Assembly (NCBI GenBank): GCA_031257595.1
Contig: JAIROH010000227.1
Location: 1-7,237 of the forward strand
DNA length: 7,237 nt
Origin: Treponema sp.
GTDB lineage: Bacteria > Spirochaetota > Spirochaetia > Treponematales > Breznakiellaceae
Direction of reading: 5' to 3'
Shown here: piece after piece, positions 6,561 through 7,237 of the stretch
How the letters are laid out: each line of letters opens with the position of its first letter
Position numbering within the stretch: the first letter of the stretch is position 1
The notes under the pieces: model-generated
Told to the model about the DNA's origin: nothing
What the model saw: the letters and a program-made list of their open reading frames with translations, nothing else
The model's database searches: none
Position numbers and translations under genes: made by a program

Positions 6561-7024
6561 GACCATAATTTGCTGCCTGAAGAACGCGCGTATATCAACG
6601 AATACCGGTTGAGGAACGGGCAGAGTAACAAATCCTTTACGGAATTAGTAAAACTGGCTCACTTGAGTTACCGAAGCTCTCTAAAGTAGAAGAGGATGGA
6701 GTCTGGCCCTGGTTAAAATTGTTTACATGCAAAAGAAAGGAACAGTATGAAGAATTGGGGAGACGGTATCCGGAGGTAAACATGGCGGTATCGGTGTTGA
6801 AAGAGTTAAGTTTGATAGGGCGAATACGGATGTTGGCGGATGCGCGGGAGATGCAGCGCAGGGACAACCAGGCGGCCAAAGAATACGATCTTATGGAAGC
6901 GATGGAGAAAGGTTCCCGGCAGTCCCGGCTTGAAATAGCTCGGAAAATGAAAATCCGGGGGATTCCACCGGATCAAATAGCGGAAGATACCGGCCTGTCC
7001 CTGCAAGACATCGCCGGTTTATAG
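6561..7024 (+). pseudogene. 3' remnant of an Rpn/PD-(D/E)XK-family transposase-nuclease, frameshifted
   Basis: Two frames must be joined to read it. From about 6561 to 6662 one frame gives LLPEERAYINEYRLRNGQ then KSFTELVKLAH; from 6662 the next frame gives LELPKLSKVEEDGVWPWLKLF, then EQYEELGRRYPEVNMAVSVL, and the C-terminal RLEIARKMKIRGI then EDTGLSLQDIAGL, ending at TAG 7022-7024. The order (an FTEL...LELPKL strand, WLKLF, a YPE..MAVSVLKELS helix, then an EIARKM..G...IA..TGLS tail) is typical of the C-terminal half of Rpn-type recombination-promoting nucleases. One base lost at about 6661 (CACCTT to CACTT) would explain the break. The N-terminal part with the PD-(D/E)XK catalytic residues is missing: upstream is the toxin promoter region. 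An ATG at 6719 could open a 101-residue piece, but no function is expected of it. Confidence 0.7.
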
Positions 7025-7058
7025 CTAGTGTTCAAGACTAGGAGCCTGTTGCACTTGT

Positions 7059-7090
7059 GGATATTTTTGCATACTTATGCAAAAATATCC
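7059..7090. repeat. Perfect 15-bp inverted repeat
   Basis: GGATATTTTTGCATA (7059-7073) and TATGCAAAAATATCC (7076-7090) are exact reverse complements with CT between. A second small stem, ATCCCG at 7087-7092 with CGGGAT at 7098-7103 around ATTTA, shares bases 7087-7090 with the first, so both cannot form at once. No T-run follows. It lies 35 bases after the nuclease remnant and may be a mobile-element end, a protein site or a transcript-end hairpin. Confidence 0.8.
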
Positions 7091-7158
7091 CGATTTACGG
7101 GATCCTTTGGCAGTTTGCATGGCACTGTCAACAAGTTAAGAAAACGAAAAACAAAAAA

Positions 7159-7229
7159 GTCCGCTGATTACGCTGATTTTCACAGATTAAAGAGGCTAAA
7201 ATCAGTGTTAATCTGCGTAATCTGTGGAC
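7159..7229. repeat. Imperfect 31-nt inverted repeat of GATTACGC-like units
   Basis: The left arm at 7159-7189 begins GTCCGCTGATTACGCTGATT and the right arm at 7199-7229 ends GCGTAATCTGTGGAC. The left arm's reverse complement matches the right arm at 24 of 31 positions. Each arm is itself built of short degenerate units of about nine bases of the form CGCWGATTA, so it is both a palindrome and a mini tandem repeat. Repeats of this look occur as dispersed intergenic elements in many bacterial genomes (general knowledge, not checked). No gene is seen in 7025-7237. Confidence 0.75.
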
Positions 7230-7237
7230 AAGAATTC

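Noticed and set aside
1..7237. CRISPR array, rRNA, tRNA or riboswitch
   Set aside because: No regularly spaced direct repeats with unique spacers, no cloverleaf-like pattern and no recognisable rRNA or riboswitch core were seen by eye.
7232..7237. GAATTC at the very end of the window
   Set aside because: An EcoRI site here may reflect how the sequence was cut or chance; it says nothing on its own.

Overview
This window looks like chromosomal DNA from a spirochaete, most likely a Treponema of the moderately GC-rich gut type. That call rests on protein flavour and gene content and is an inference; no rRNA or other phylogenetic marker is present. It has two parts: a tightly packed plus-strand block of envelope and division genes (1-5816), and a looser accessory tail (5817-7237).

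The plus-strand block has three genes. The first is the 3' part of a transmembrane protein whose frame is open to base 1. It carries an Hsp70-like substrate-binding beta-domain, one membrane span, a Pro/Ala-rich spacer and a C-terminal LysM domain. After a gap of 67 bases, assuming a TTG start, comes a lipoprotein lytic transglycosylase with an alpha-helical (TPR/SLT70-like) body and a C-terminal SLT domain. One base after its stop begins ftsK. Together these genes suggest a unit that binds and cuts peptidoglycan and moves chromosome ends through the division site.

The most striking observation is in ftsK. The four-helix membrane anchor (3084-4058) and the motor (4068-5816) lie in the same reading frame. 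They are separated only by one TAG codon, which falls at the first codon of the fourth unit of a five-unit, 15-bp in-frame tandem repeat. In the other units that codon is GAA or GAG, so a single G-to-T change accounts for the stop. An ATG ten bases after the TAG could restart translation. The possibilities are a real split gene, a recent nonsense mutation, suppression, or a sequence error.

The accessory tail starts with two hairpins after ftsK. A minus-strand toxin-antitoxin pair of BrnT/BrnA type follows (toxin 6187-6474, antitoxin 5970-6206, overlapping). Next comes a decayed, frameshifted 3' remnant of an Rpn/PD-(D/E)XK-family transposase-nuclease on the plus strand. The window ends in a gene-free stretch holding a perfect 15-bp inverted repeat and an imperfect 31-nt inverted repeat built of GATTACGC-like units. 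This tail looks like a site of insertion and decay next to a conserved operon.
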